Assembly (NCBI RefSeq): GCF_004153605.1
Contig: NZ_SDSI01000001.1
Span: forward strand, 806,001 to 870,000
Reading direction: 5' to 3'
DNA: 64,000 bases
Origin: Qipengyuania_B thermophila
Lineage (GTDB): Bacteria; Pseudomonadota; Alphaproteobacteria; Sphingomonadales; Sphingomonadaceae
This document shows, piece after piece, positions 52,025 to 60,340 of this stretch. The translations under genes and the position numbers were made by a program. The stretch's first letter is position 1. Every line of letters starts with the position of its first letter. Below the pieces are notes generated by a model. That model was not told the DNA's origin, did not search any database, and worked only from the letters and a program-made list of their open reading frames with translations.

Positions 52025-52128
52025 GGCCGCGCGCCTTATAGCGGCCGTTGCCGATGCGCCAGCGGGGCTGTTTCGCTCCGCGCGCAGCCGTGGTAATCTC
52101 GATGTCTGGCTGACCGGGAGGCCGTCCA

Positions 52129-52479
52129 CTGAGCGAGCATGATTTCGCCGCGACCTATGCCGCGCTCCGCACCGTGATGCTGCGCAATGCCGGCGAGCAG
52201 ATTGTCGCGGAAGATGCCCCCGGATCACTGATCCTGCGAACCCACGCTCGCGATGCCAAGGGGCAACCTGGCTGGTTCGGCACGGTGACGGTGAAGAAGA
52301 GCTACGTCGCTTATCACCTGATGCCGCTTTACGAGCAGCCGGCACTGGCGGACGGGCTCAGTGCTGGGCTGGCCAAACGGCGTCAGGGAAAAACTTGCTT
52401 CAACTTCAAGGATGTCGATGAAGCCCTGTTCGAAGAAGTTGCGGCGCTGACCGCGCGGTGTGCGGACAGCGCCGGATAG
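52129..52479 (+). CDS. Conserved hypothetical protein with probable CTG start
   Basis: A protein of about 116 residues, mixed alpha/beta, with FGTVTVKKSYVAYHLMPLYE and KRRQGKTCFNFKDVDEALFE, a pattern I have seen in small soluble bacterial proteins of unknown function. The first standard start codons (GTG 52174, ATG 52177) lie inside what looks like a continuous helix (DFAATYAALRTVMLRNAGEQ). CTG at 52129, giving SEHDF, has GGGAGG 7 bases upstream. I therefore propose the CTG start. Convergent with ctrA. Confidence 0.68.
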   Translation: MSEHDFAATYAALRTVMLRNAGEQIVAEDAPGSLILRTHARDAKGQPGWFGTVTVKKSYVAYHLMPLYEQPALADGLSAGLAKRRQGKTCFNFKDVDEALFEEVAALTARCADSAG

Positions 52480-52485
52480 CGGCGG

Positions 52486-53181
52486 TCAGGCCGCGACGGC
52501 GCCCGCCTCGGTGTCCACCAGCACGTAGCCGCGCCCCCAGACGGTCTCGATGTAGTTCTCCCCGCCGCAGGCCTGCGAGAGCTTCTTGCGCAGCTTGCAG
52601 ATGAACACGTCGATGATCTTGAGTTCCGGTTCGTCCATGCCGCCATACAGGTGGTTGAGGAACATTTCTTTGGTCAGCGTCGTGCCCTTGCGCAGGGACA
52701 GCAGCTCCAGCATGGCGTATTCCTTGCCGGTGAGGTGGACCCGCGCGCCATCGACCTCCACCGTCTTGGCGTCGAGGTTCACCGCCAGCTTGCCGGTGCG
52801 GATCACCGACTGGCTGTGTCCCTTGGACCGGCGCACGACCGCGTGGATGCGGGCGATCAGTTCCTCGCGGTGGAACGGCTTGGTGACATAGTCGTCGGCA
52901 CCGAAGCCGAAGGAGCGGATCTTGGAGTCCATCTCGCCCACGCCGGACAGGATGAGCACAGGCGTCTGCACCTTGGCCACGCGCAGCTTCTTGAGCACGT
53001 CGTAGCCGTGCATGTCGGGCAGGTTCAGGTCGAGCAGGATGATGTCGTAGTCGTAGAGCTTGCCCAGATCGAGGCCTTCTTCCCCGAGGTCCGTGGAGTA
53101 GACGTTGAACCCTTCATTGCCGAGCATGAGCTCAATGGCTTTTGCGGTGGTCGGCTCGTCTTCGATCAAAAGCACGCGCAT
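52486..53181 (-). CDS. ctrA: Cell cycle response regulator CtrA
   Basis: A 231-residue OmpR-type regulator controlling cell cycle, motility and, in many alphaproteobacteria, GTA genes. The receiver has RVLLIEDEPTT (Glu7, Asp8), phosphoryl Asp51 in LLDLNLPDMHG and Lys101 in YVTKPF; the winged helix has the hallmark LTGKEYAMLELLSLRKGTTL and FLNHLYGGMDEPELKIIDVF. RVLLIEDEPTTAKAIELML is nearly invariant in CtrA. The start is the last in-frame ATG; the upstream stretch holds the regulatory sites. Confidence 0.95.
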   Translation of the reverse strand: MRVLLIEDEPTTAKAIELMLGNEGFNVYSTDLGEEGLDLGKLYDYDIILLDLNLPDMHGYDVLKKLRVAKVQTPVLILSGVGEMDSKIRSFGFGADDYVTKPFHREELIARIHAVVRRSKGHSQSVIRTGKLAVNLDAKTVEVDGARVHLTGKEYAMLELLSLRKGTTLTKEMFLNHLYGGMDEPELKIIDVFICKLRKKLSQACGGENYIETVWGRGYVLVDTEAGAVAA

Positions 53182-53215
53182 GGCCCGGTGTCCCCCTTCG
53201 CCCTGATACCGTCGA

Positions 53216-53281
53216 GACTCTCTTGTGCCGGAGTCTTGACTCGAATTAACCACACGAGAGGTGAAGGGGAAAGGTTAATTC
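53216..53281 (-). promoter_or_regulatory. ctrA upstream control region: three GANTC sites and a TTAACC inverted repeat
   Basis: GANTC sites (CcrM methylation targets) lie at 53216-53220, 53231-53235 and 53238-53242. A 9-bp perfect inverted repeat GAATTAACC/GGTTAATTC (53243-53251 and 53273-53281) carries TTAACC half-sites like those bound by CtrA. Both features are typical of CtrA-controlled, methylation-sensitive promoters in Caulobacter. Confidence 0.72.
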
Positions 53282-53310
53282 TTTGTTTCACCAGCGGTGA
53301 GTGGAAAGGC

Positions 53311-54750
53311 TCAGGCCAAGCCCGCCAGCCGGTGCCGCCGCCGCCGCTGGACCGAACTGCCAAGCCCAAGCGCCTCGCGGTATTTGGCGACCGTCCGGCG
53401 AGCGAGATCGTACCCTTCTGTGCGCAGGACGGCCACCAGCGCATCGTCCGAGAGCACGGCGTCCGGCGCCTCGGCGGCGATGAGGGCGCGGATGCGCGCC
53501 TTGACCGCCTCGGAGGATGCCTCGCCGTCCCCCTCGGCCGCGACGCCGCTGGAGAAGAAATAGCGCAGCTCGAACGTGCCGAAGGGACAGGACAGGTACT
53601 TGTTCGCCGCCACCCGGCTGACGGTCGACTCGTGCATGGCGATGTCCTGCGCCACCTCGCGCAGGGTCAGCGGGCGCATCGCCGCGACGCCCTGACGGAA
53701 GAAGCCGGCCTGGTGGCGGATGATCGCGGCGGCCGTCTTGAGGATCGTCTTCTGGCGCTGGTCCAGGGCGCGGATGATCCAGTTCGCCTCCTGAAGCTGT
53801 TCGTCGAGCCAGCGGCGCGCCGCCTTGCCGGGGCAGCCGTTGCGCAGTTCGAGGTAGTAGGGGCGGTTGACCACCAGACGCGGCAGGGTCGCCTCGTTCA
53901 GCCGGACCTCCCAGTCCGCCCCGCGCGGCAGCACCAGCACGTCGGGCACGATCGCCTCGTCGCCGCAGCCGCCGAACCGGCAGCCCGGCTTGGGATCGTA
54001 GCGGCGCAGCTCCGCCAGCATGTCCGCCAGATCCTCGTCGTCCACCTCGCACAGGCGCTTCAGCCGCTCGACCTCGCCGCGCGCCACCAGGTCGAGATTG
54101 TCGATCAGCCGCGCCATGCAGGGATCGTAGCGGTCGGCATCGCGCGCCTGCAGCGCCAGGCATTCGGCGAGCGTGCGCGCGCCGATGCCGGGCGGGTCGA
54201 GCGACTGCACCCGTTTGAGCGCTCGCTCCATCTCCGCGACCGGCACGCCATGCTCCCGCGCCAGCGCATCGAGCGGAGTGGCAAGATAGCCGGCCTCGTC
54301 CAGTTCGCCGATCACGGCCATGGCCAGTTGCGCCTCGCGCCGGTCGAAGGCCGCGCCCGCGATCTGGGCCGCCAGATGCTCGCTCAGGGTCGGAAGGCTC
54401 GCCGCGCGGGCGTCGGGTTCCGCCGGCGCGTCGGCACCGCCCGCATACGAATCGCTGCCCCATGCACCGTCGTCGCGGCCGCCGCCGTTCCAGGTTTCTT
54501 CGAGGTCGAGCGCGTCGTGACCTGTCCCGAAGCCGTCGGCGCTCGGCTCCGCGGCGATCGCGTCCGGCTCCGCCGCCGGTTCCGCCGCGGTGTCGCCCAC
54601 TTCCAGCAGCGGATTGGCGCTCAGGCTTTGGGCGATGAAGGTTTCCAGCTCGAGATTGGAGAGGGCGAGCAGCTTCACCGCCTGCTGCATCTGCGGCGAC
54701 ATCACCAGCGTCTGGCTCTGCCGCATCTCGAGGCGCGCCGACAGCGCCAT
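53311..54750 (-). CDS. rpoN: RNA polymerase sigma-54 factor
   Basis: A 479-residue sigma factor for activator-dependent promoters. Region I has LEMRQSQTLVMSPQMQQAVK; an acidic region II follows (residues 55-115). The core-binding and HTH regions show MRPLTLREVAQDIAMHESTV and YLSCPFGTFELRYFF; the RpoN box is ARRTVAKYRE at the C-terminus. It lies just downstream of lptB as in many proteobacteria. Confidence 0.95.
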   Translation of the reverse strand: MALSARLEMRQSQTLVMSPQMQQAVKLLALSNLELETFIAQSLSANPLLEVGDTAAEPAAEPDAIAAEPSADGFGTGHDALDLEETWNGGGRDDGAWGSDSYAGGADAPAEPDARAASLPTLSEHLAAQIAGAAFDRREAQLAMAVIGELDEAGYLATPLDALAREHGVPVAEMERALKRVQSLDPPGIGARTLAECLALQARDADRYDPCMARLIDNLDLVARGEVERLKRLCEVDDEDLADMLAELRRYDPKPGCRFGGCGDEAIVPDVLVLPRGADWEVRLNEATLPRLVVNRPYYLELRNGCPGKAARRWLDEQLQEANWIIRALDQRQKTILKTAAAIIRHQAGFFRQGVAAMRPLTLREVAQDIAMHESTVSRVAANKYLSCPFGTFELRYFFSSGVAAEGDGEASSEAVKARIRALIAAEAPDAVLSDDALVAVLRTEGYDLARRTVAKYREALGLGSSVQRRRRHRLAGLA

Positions 54751-54779
54751 GATCGTCCTCTCTTCTGTGCCTCGCCCGG

Positions 54780-55580
54780 CTAGAGGGTGAAGCTTTCGCC
54801 GAGGTAAAGCCGCCGCACGTCTTCGTCCGCGACCAGCGCCTGCGGCGTGCCCGCAAACAGCACCTTGCCGCCGTAGATGATACAGGCGCGGTCGACGATC
54901 TCCAACGTCTCGCGCACGTTGTGATCGGTGATCAGAACGCCGATCCCGCGCTGCTTGAGGTCCTTGACGAGGTCGCGAATGTCGCTGATCGAAAGCGGAT
55001 CAATGCCGGCGAACGGTTCGTCGAGCAGCATGATCGACGGCTTGGCCGCCAGCGCGCGGGCAATCTCGCAGCGGCGCCGCTCGCCGCCCGACAACGCCAT
55101 CGCCGGGCTGGATCGCAGCCGCGTCAGCCCGAACTCGTCGAGCAGCCGCTCCAGCTCCGCCGCGCGCGCGCGCCGGTCCGGCTCCACCATCTCGAGCACG
55201 CAGTTGATGTTCTGCTCGACCGTCATGCCGCGGAAGATGCTCGTCTCCTGCGGCAGATAGCCGAGGCCGAGGATCGCGCGCCGGTACATCGGCAGGTGGG
55301 TGACGTCCTCGCCATCCATCAGGATGCGCCCGGTGTCGGGCTTCACCAGCCCCATGATCGAGTAGAAACAGGTCGTCTTGCCGGCGCCGTTCGGCCCGAG
55401 CAGGCCCAGCACCTCGCCCTTGCCCACAGTGAGCGAGATGTCGTTGAGCACGCTGCGCTTGTCGTAGCTCTTGGCGATCGACACGACCTCCAGCCCGCCC
55501 TGCGGGATCGGCGGCGCGGCGCCGAGCACGGCGGCGTCGGCAGCAAAGGACGGATCGTGGTCGGCCATCGGGTCAGGCAT
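54780..55580 (-). CDS. lptB: LPS export ABC transporter ATP-binding protein
   Basis: A 266-residue ATPase that powers LPS transport from the inner membrane with LptFGC. Walker A is GPNGAGKTT, the signature is LSGGERRRCEIARAL, Walker B is SIMLLDEPFAG and the switch His is in LITDHNVRE. A short N-terminal extension of about 30 residues precedes the ABC domain. ATGs at 55580 and 55568 are both possible. lptC/lptA, normally upstream, are not in view. Confidence 0.93.
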   Translation of the reverse strand: MPDPMADHDPSFAADAAVLGAAPPIPQGGLEVVSIAKSYDKRSVLNDISLTVGKGEVLGLLGPNGAGKTTCFYSIMGLVKPDTGRILMDGEDVTHLPMYRRAILGLGYLPQETSIFRGMTVEQNINCVLEMVEPDRRARAAELERLLDEFGLTRLRSSPAMALSGGERRRCEIARALAAKPSIMLLDEPFAGIDPLSISDIRDLVKDLKQRGIGVLITDHNVRETLEIVDRACIIYGGKVLFAGTPQALVADEDVRRLYLGESFTL

Positions 55581-55716
55581 AGGGGGCGCCGCGCGGCTTG
55601 GAAAGGGCACGCGCGGCAGGACCGGCGGCAGGGGCGGCGGATGGTGCGGGGCGGCGGCTTGCACATCCGCGGCGGGTCTGGGACAAGACCTCCCGCAGGC
55701 AGGCGGGAGTGGCGAG

Positions 55717-56106
55717 ATGAACGAGCGAACCCGATGGAGCGGGGCGCGGGCGGCAGAGGCGGCATCGCGCCGCCGGACGCGCGACTGGCGCCGCGCGATG
55801 AGCGACAATGTCGCCACGGCGCTGCTGGTCTACACCACGCTGCAGATCTTCCTGACCGTCAAGGCGCTGGCAAAGGCGACCGATTACTCGCTGTGGCCGT
55901 ACGTGTCGCTGGTGGGCATGGTGGCGCTGTTCATCCCGTTCGGCCGCTCGGCGGAAAGACGCTGGGCCGCGCTTTCCGACGCGCGCGCGGCCGATCCCGC
56001 GCTGGCGCCGCACTTCCGCCGCGATCAGGCGCTGGTGTGGAGCCTCGCCATCGGCCTGCCGCTGCTGCTCACCTGGGTGTTCCGCCTGCTGTTTGCCGCC
56101 GCCTGA
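55717..56106 (+). CDS. Small two-helix membrane protein
   Basis: A 129-residue basic membrane protein with two or three hydrophobic segments (ATALLVYTTLQIFLTVKAL, YVSLVGMVALFIPFG, LPLLLTWVFRLLF) and a charged N-terminus. A GGGAG ribosome site precedes the ATG. Divergent from lptB and convergent with ppa. I do not recognise the family. Confidence 0.68.
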   Translation: MNERTRWSGARAAEAASRRRTRDWRRAMSDNVATALLVYTTLQIFLTVKALAKATDYSLWPYVSLVGMVALFIPFGRSAERRWAALSDARAADPALAPHFRRDQALVWSLAIGLPLLLTWVFRLLFAAA

Positions 56107-56131
56107 GCGAACGCGGCGCCGGCGCTGCGGA

Positions 56132-56698
56132 TTACTCGGCGTCCTTGCGCTCCAGCCCCGGATTGGCCGGCCGCACCTTGGCCAGCTCGATCGCCTCCAG
56201 CACGATGCGGCGCGCATCGTCGCGCGATCCCCAGTGGCCCACGCGCACCCACTTCTCCTTCTCCAGATCCTTGTAGTGGGTGAAGAAGTGCTCGATCTGC
56301 TCGAAGATGATCGCGGGCAGATCGCCCCGCTCGTTGACGTTCGAGTAGTAGGGAAAGGTCGTGTCCACCGGCACGCAGACGAGCTTCTCGTCGCCGCCGT
56401 GCTCGTCCTCGAGGTGCAGCACGCCGATCGGGCGGGCGCGGACGATGCAGCCGGGGATGAACGGGCTGCGCGCGATCACCAGCGCGTCCAGCGGGTCGCC
56501 GTCCGGCGACAGCGTGTGCGGGACGAAGCCGTAATTGGCGGGGTAGCGCATGGGGGTGTGGAGGATGCGGTCGACGAACAGCGCGCCGCTGTCCTTGTCG
56601 AACTCGTACTTGACCGGCTCGCCCCCGCTCGGCACCTCAATGATGACGTTGAGGTCGTCGGGCGGATTGCTTCCCACGGGGATCTTGTCGATACGCAT
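56132..56698 (-). CDS. ppa: Inorganic pyrophosphatase
   Basis: A 188-residue soluble family I enzyme splitting pyrophosphate. Seen: VIIEVPSGGEPVKYEFDKDS, PANYGFVPHTLSPDGDPLDA with the catalytic DxDPxD, and DEKLVCVPVD, with FFTHYKDLEKEKW near the end. All are highly conserved. It is divergent from hisS. Confidence 0.95.
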   Translation of the reverse strand: MRIDKIPVGSNPPDDLNVIIEVPSGGEPVKYEFDKDSGALFVDRILHTPMRYPANYGFVPHTLSPDGDPLDALVIARSPFIPGCIVRARPIGVLHLEDEHGGDEKLVCVPVDTTFPYYSNVNERGDLPAIIFEQIEHFFTHYKDLEKEKWVRVGHWGSRDDARRIVLEAIELAKVRPANPGLERKDAE

Positions 56699-56785
56699 GG
56701 CGCGAGCCTGTAGAAGCGGCGGTGCTGCGCCGCAACACGCGAATGCTTTTCCGTGCCGGCACGAGACGCTAAGCGCGCACGCGAC

Positions 56786-58063
56786 ATGAAGCCCTCCACC
56801 CCCAAGGCCATCCGCGGCACGCAGGACATCTTCGGCGCCGAGGCGGAGGCGTTCGCCTTCGTCGTCGACACCTTCGAACGCGTGCGCAAGCTCTACCGCT
56901 TCCGCCGGGTCGAGATGCCGGTGTTCGAGCGCACGGAGGTGTTCAGCCGCGCCATCGGCGAGACGACCGACGTGGTCTCCAAGGAAATGTATTCCTTCGA
57001 GGACCGGGGCGGGGACTCGCTGACCCTCAGGCCCGAATTCACTGCCGGCATCGCCCGCGCCTACCTGACGAACGGGTGGCAGCAGCACGCGCCGCTGAGG
57101 GTGGCGACCCACGGTCCGCTGTTCCGCTACGAACGGCCGCAGAAGGGCCGCTATCGCCAGTTTCACCAGATCGACGCGGAGATCCTCGGAGCCGCCGAGC
57201 CGATGGCCGATGTCGAACTGCTGGCGATGGCCGACCATGTCCTGCGCGATCTCGGCATCACGGGCGTGACGCTGCATCTCAACACGCTGGGCGACGCGGA
57301 CAGCCGCGAGCGGTGGCGCAGCGCGCTGGTGGCCTATTTCCGCGAGGTGGCGGGCGACCTCAGCGCCGAATCGCGAGCCCGGCTGGAAAAGAATCCGCTG
57401 CGCATCCTCGACAGCAAGGATCCGGCCGACCGGCGCTTCGTGGCGGAGGCGCCGACGATCGACACCTTCCTGTCTGACGAGGCGCTGCGGTTCTTCGAAC
57501 AGGTGACGGACGGGCTGGACGCGGCGGGCGTCGGCTGGACACGGGCGCGGAGCCTCGTCCGGGGTCTCGACTACTACCGCCACACCGCCTTCGAGTTCGT
57601 GCCGGACGAAGGGTCGGCCGCGGCGGCGGCGCTGGGCGCGCAGAGCACGGTGCTGGGCGGGGGGCGTTACGACGGGCTGATGGAATCGCTCGGTGGCCCG
57701 CCGACCCCGGCGGTGGGCTGGGCCGCCGGCATCGAGCGGCTGGCGATGCTGGTGGGTGAGCGGGGAGATGTTCCGGCTGATGTGATCGTAGTGGTGGAGG
57801 ATGATGAGCGCATGGCTCAAAGCTTCGCCGCGCTGCGTGTTCTACGCGAGGAGGGATTGTCGGCTGAGTTGATCGCCAGCGGGTCTGCACGTAAGCGGTT
57901 TGATAAGGCGGCAAAAGCTAACCCGCGCGCTATCCTCTCCATCGGCGCGCAGGGCATGATGGGTGCTCCCATCCGCAGCAACGATGAAGTCCTAGTGGAT
58001 CGACTAGGTGACCTGCTTTACGAGAAGGTTTTCTCTAACCCCACGACGTCACCCCGGACTTGA
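56786..58063 (+). CDS. hisS: Histidine--tRNA ligase
   Basis: A 425-residue class II synthetase. Motif 1 lies near EMPVFERTEVFSRAIGETTD, motif 2 in PLFRYERPQKGRYRQFHQID, the histidine loops are ARSLVRGLDYYRHTAFEF and GGGRYDGL, and motif 3 is in PTPAVGWAAGIERLAMLV. The anticodon-binding domain (last 100 codons, from 57764) has an abrupt shift to A/T-ending codons (38 of 99, versus about 9 of the preceding 99). The final residues and the stop come from a palindromic repeat. Confidence 0.93.
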   Translation: MKPSTPKAIRGTQDIFGAEAEAFAFVVDTFERVRKLYRFRRVEMPVFERTEVFSRAIGETTDVVSKEMYSFEDRGGDSLTLRPEFTAGIARAYLTNGWQQHAPLRVATHGPLFRYERPQKGRYRQFHQIDAEILGAAEPMADVELLAMADHVLRDLGITGVTLHLNTLGDADSRERWRSALVAYFREVAGDLSAESRARLEKNPLRILDSKDPADRRFVAEAPTIDTFLSDEALRFFEQVTDGLDAAGVGWTRARSLVRGLDYYRHTAFEFVPDEGSAAAAALGAQSTVLGGGRYDGLMESLGGPPTPAVGWAAGIERLAMLVGERGDVPADVIVVVEDDERMAQSFAALRVLREEGLSAELIASGSARKRFDKAAKANPRAILSIGAQGMMGAPIRSNDEVLVDRLGDLLYEKVFSNPTTSPRT

Positions 58064-58134
58064 TCCGGGGTCCAGCTTCCTTTTGCGACGCCGGCAGGTA
58101 AGAAGCCTAGCCCCGGATCAAGTCCGGGGCGACG
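58047..58134. repeat. Imperfect inverted palindromic repeat between hisS and prfA
   Basis: Two 19-bp copies, CCCCGGACTTGATCCGGGG at 58052-58070 and its exact reverse complement at 58111-58129, are flanked by CGTC and GACG, forming an 88-bp stem-loop. Similar palindromes with GGACTTGATCC cores are dispersed in alphaproteobacterial genomes. It supplies the hisS stop (TGA within the first copy) and ends 16 bases before prfA. Confidence 0.85.
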
Positions 58135-58149
58135 GAGTGTTGGAACAAC

Positions 58150-59217
58150 GTGCAGATCCCTCCCGAACGCCTCAACCAGATCACCCGCCGCTTCGCCGAG
58201 ATCGAGGCGCGGCTGGCGAGCGGGGTGCTGGAGGGTGACGCCTTCGTGCAGGCGTCGCGGGACTATGCCGAGCTGGAACCCGTCGCCCGCACCGCCCGCG
58301 AAGTGCAGGCGATGCGCGCGGAGATGAAGGCGCTTGAGGAGCTGCTGGCCGACCCCGACATGCGGCCCATGGCGGAGGAGGATCTCGCCCGCATCCGCGC
58401 CGCGCTGCCGGAGAAGGAGCGCGCGCTCGCCCTGGCCATGCTGCCGCGCGACGCCGCCGATGCGCGGCCCGCGATGCTGGAAATCCGCGCTGGCACCGGC
58501 GGGGACGAGGCGGCCCTGTTCGCCGGCGACCTGTACCGCATGTATGAACGCTTCGCCGCCGAGCAGGGCTGGCGGGTGGAGCCGGTCTCGATGAACGCGA
58601 GCGACATCGGCGGGTTCAAGGAGATCGTCGCCAGCGTGACCGGCGCCGGCGTGTTCGCCAAGCTCAAGTTCGAATCGGGCGTCCACCGGGTGCAGCGCGT
58701 GCCCGAGACCGAAAGCGGCGGGCGCATCCACACCAGCGCCGCGACCGTCGCCGTGCTGCCCGAACCGGACGAGATCGACGTCGCCATTGATCCTGCCGAC
58801 CTCAAGGTTGACGTCTACCGCGCGAGCGGGGCCGGGGGGCAGCATGTCAACACGACGGACAGCGCGGTGCGGATCACCCACCTTCCGACCGGCACCGTCG
58901 TCACCTGCCAGGACGGGCGCAGCCAGCACAAGAACCGCGAGAAGGCGATGCAGGTGCTGCGCGCGCGGCTGTTCGAGGCGCAGCGTGCCGCGACGCAGGG
59001 CGCCGAGGCGGAGGCGCGCCGCGCCATGGTCGGCAGCGGCGACCGGTCCGAACGCATCCGCACCTACAACTTTCCCCAAGGGCGCGTGACCGACCACCGC
59101 ATCGGCCTGACGCTGCACAAGCTGCCCGACATCCTGGCCGGTCCGGGGCTGGGCGAACTCGTCGACGCGCTCGTCGCGGCAGACGAGGCGGCGCGGCTGG
59201 CGCAGGCCGATGAGTGA
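58150..59217 (+). CDS. prfA: Peptide chain release factor 1
   Basis: A 355-residue release factor for UAA/UAG stops. The helical N-terminal domain is followed by MLEIRAGTGGDEAALFAGDL, the GGQ loop GAGGQHVNTTDSAVRITHLP, and QDGRSQHKNREKAMQVLRAR. The anticodon-like PVT-equivalent region lies in GVHRVQRVPETESGGRIHTS. GTG is the start; the repeat ends just upstream. The C-terminus overlaps prmC by 8 bp. Confidence 0.95.
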   Translation: MQIPPERLNQITRRFAEIEARLASGVLEGDAFVQASRDYAELEPVARTAREVQAMRAEMKALEELLADPDMRPMAEEDLARIRAALPEKERALALAMLPRDAADARPAMLEIRAGTGGDEAALFAGDLYRMYERFAAEQGWRVEPVSMNASDIGGFKEIVASVTGAGVFAKLKFESGVHRVQRVPETESGGRIHTSAATVAVLPEPDEIDVAIDPADLKVDVYRASGAGGQHVNTTDSAVRITHLPTGTVVTCQDGRSQHKNREKAMQVLRARLFEAQRAATQGAEAEARRAMVGSGDRSERIRTYNFPQGRVTDHRIGLTLHKLPDILAGPGLGELVDALVAADEAARLAQADE

Positions 59218-60082
59218 TCGCGCGACCGGGCGGACACACGGCACCAGCAGCATCGCCGCGGCCTTGCGTCAGGGAGCCGAACACCTGGCCGCCACCTCTC
59301 CGACCGGGCGCCTCGATGCCGAGCTGCTGATGGCCCATGCGCTTGGTGTGAGCCGCTCCGACCTCCTGCTGCGGCATACGCGCGAGGCGGTGCCGGAAGG
59401 CTTTGCCGGGCTTGTCGCCCGCCGGGCCCGGCACGAGCCGGTGGCCTACATCACCGGCGAGCAGGAGTTCTACGGCCTCGCCTTCGCAGTCACGCCCGAC
59501 GTCCTCATTCCCCGGGGCGACAGCGAGGTGCTGGTCGACGCGGCGCTGGCGCTCGATCCGCCTCCGCGCCGGGTGCTGGACCTTGGCACCGGCTCGGGTG
59601 CGTTGCTGCTGGCGGTGCTGGCCCACGTGCCGCACGCGCGCGGCACCGGCCTCGACCGCAGCGGCGCCGCGCTCGCCGTGGCGAGGCGCAACGCCAGCGC
59701 GCTGTGTCTGGAAGAGCGGGCACGCTTCGTCGCGGCGGACTGGTCCTGCCTCGGGTGGTCGGACACGCTGGGGTGTCATGATCTGGTGCTGTGCAATCCG
59801 CCCTACGTGCCGACGGGAGCGCCGCTGCCCGCCGATGTGCGCGACTTCGAACCGGGCGGGGCGCTCTTCGCCGGCGCGGACGGGCTCGACGCGTATCGGC
59901 TGCTCGTGCCGCAGCTGGATGCGCTGGTCGCCGATGGCGGGGCCGTGCTGCTGGAGACGGGCGACGCGCAGGGCGGCGCGGTGCTGGCGCTGGCCGAGAG
60001 TTGCGGATGGCGCGGCGAGGTGCGGCACGACCTCGGCGGCCGCCCGCGTCTCGTGGCGCTTCGCCGGGCGGCATGTCCCTGA
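59210..60082 (+). CDS. prmC: Peptide chain release factor N5-glutamine methyltransferase
   Basis: A 290-residue enzyme that methylates the GGQ glutamine of RF1/RF2. Motif I VLDLGTGSGALLLAVLAHVP, NPPY motif VLCNPPYVP, and AYITGEQEFYGLAFAVTPDV are present. Overlap with prfA supports the usual prfA-prmC coupling. Length typical. Confidence 0.94.
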   Translation: MSDRATGRTHGTSSIAAALRQGAEHLAATSPTGRLDAELLMAHALGVSRSDLLLRHTREAVPEGFAGLVARRARHEPVAYITGEQEFYGLAFAVTPDVLIPRGDSEVLVDAALALDPPPRRVLDLGTGSGALLLAVLAHVPHARGTGLDRSGAALAVARRNASALCLEERARFVAADWSCLGWSDTLGCHDLVLCNPPYVPTGAPLPADVRDFEPGGALFAGADGLDAYRLLVPQLDALVADGGAVLLETGDAQGGAVLALAESCGWRGEVRHDLGGRPRLVALRRAACP

Positions 60083-60340
60083 ATGGGCATGGCGGAAAGG
60101 TCTTGGCAAAGGCTGACGCCGTCGCTACTTCTGTTCGTGACCGCTCCGCAGCGCACAGCGCCGACGGACCGGGCAGCTCCGAAATCGGTGGGCCGCGCGC
60201 CTTCTTCCGAAGGCCGGGTCAGACGGCTGGGGGTGCGGCGCGGCGCATGGCGCGCCCGCGTGAGGGCGAGAGAGACGGACGCGGGGCACGCCGCCGCCGC
60301 TGGCGCGGCACCCTGAGGTCCCAACAAGGAAGAACCTCCT

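Noticed and set aside
60083..60316. A 77-codon frame between prmC and the DUF4167 gene
   Set aside because: No ribosome site, Arg/Ala-rich, no similarity visible; the gap is better read as leader of the DUF4167 gene.
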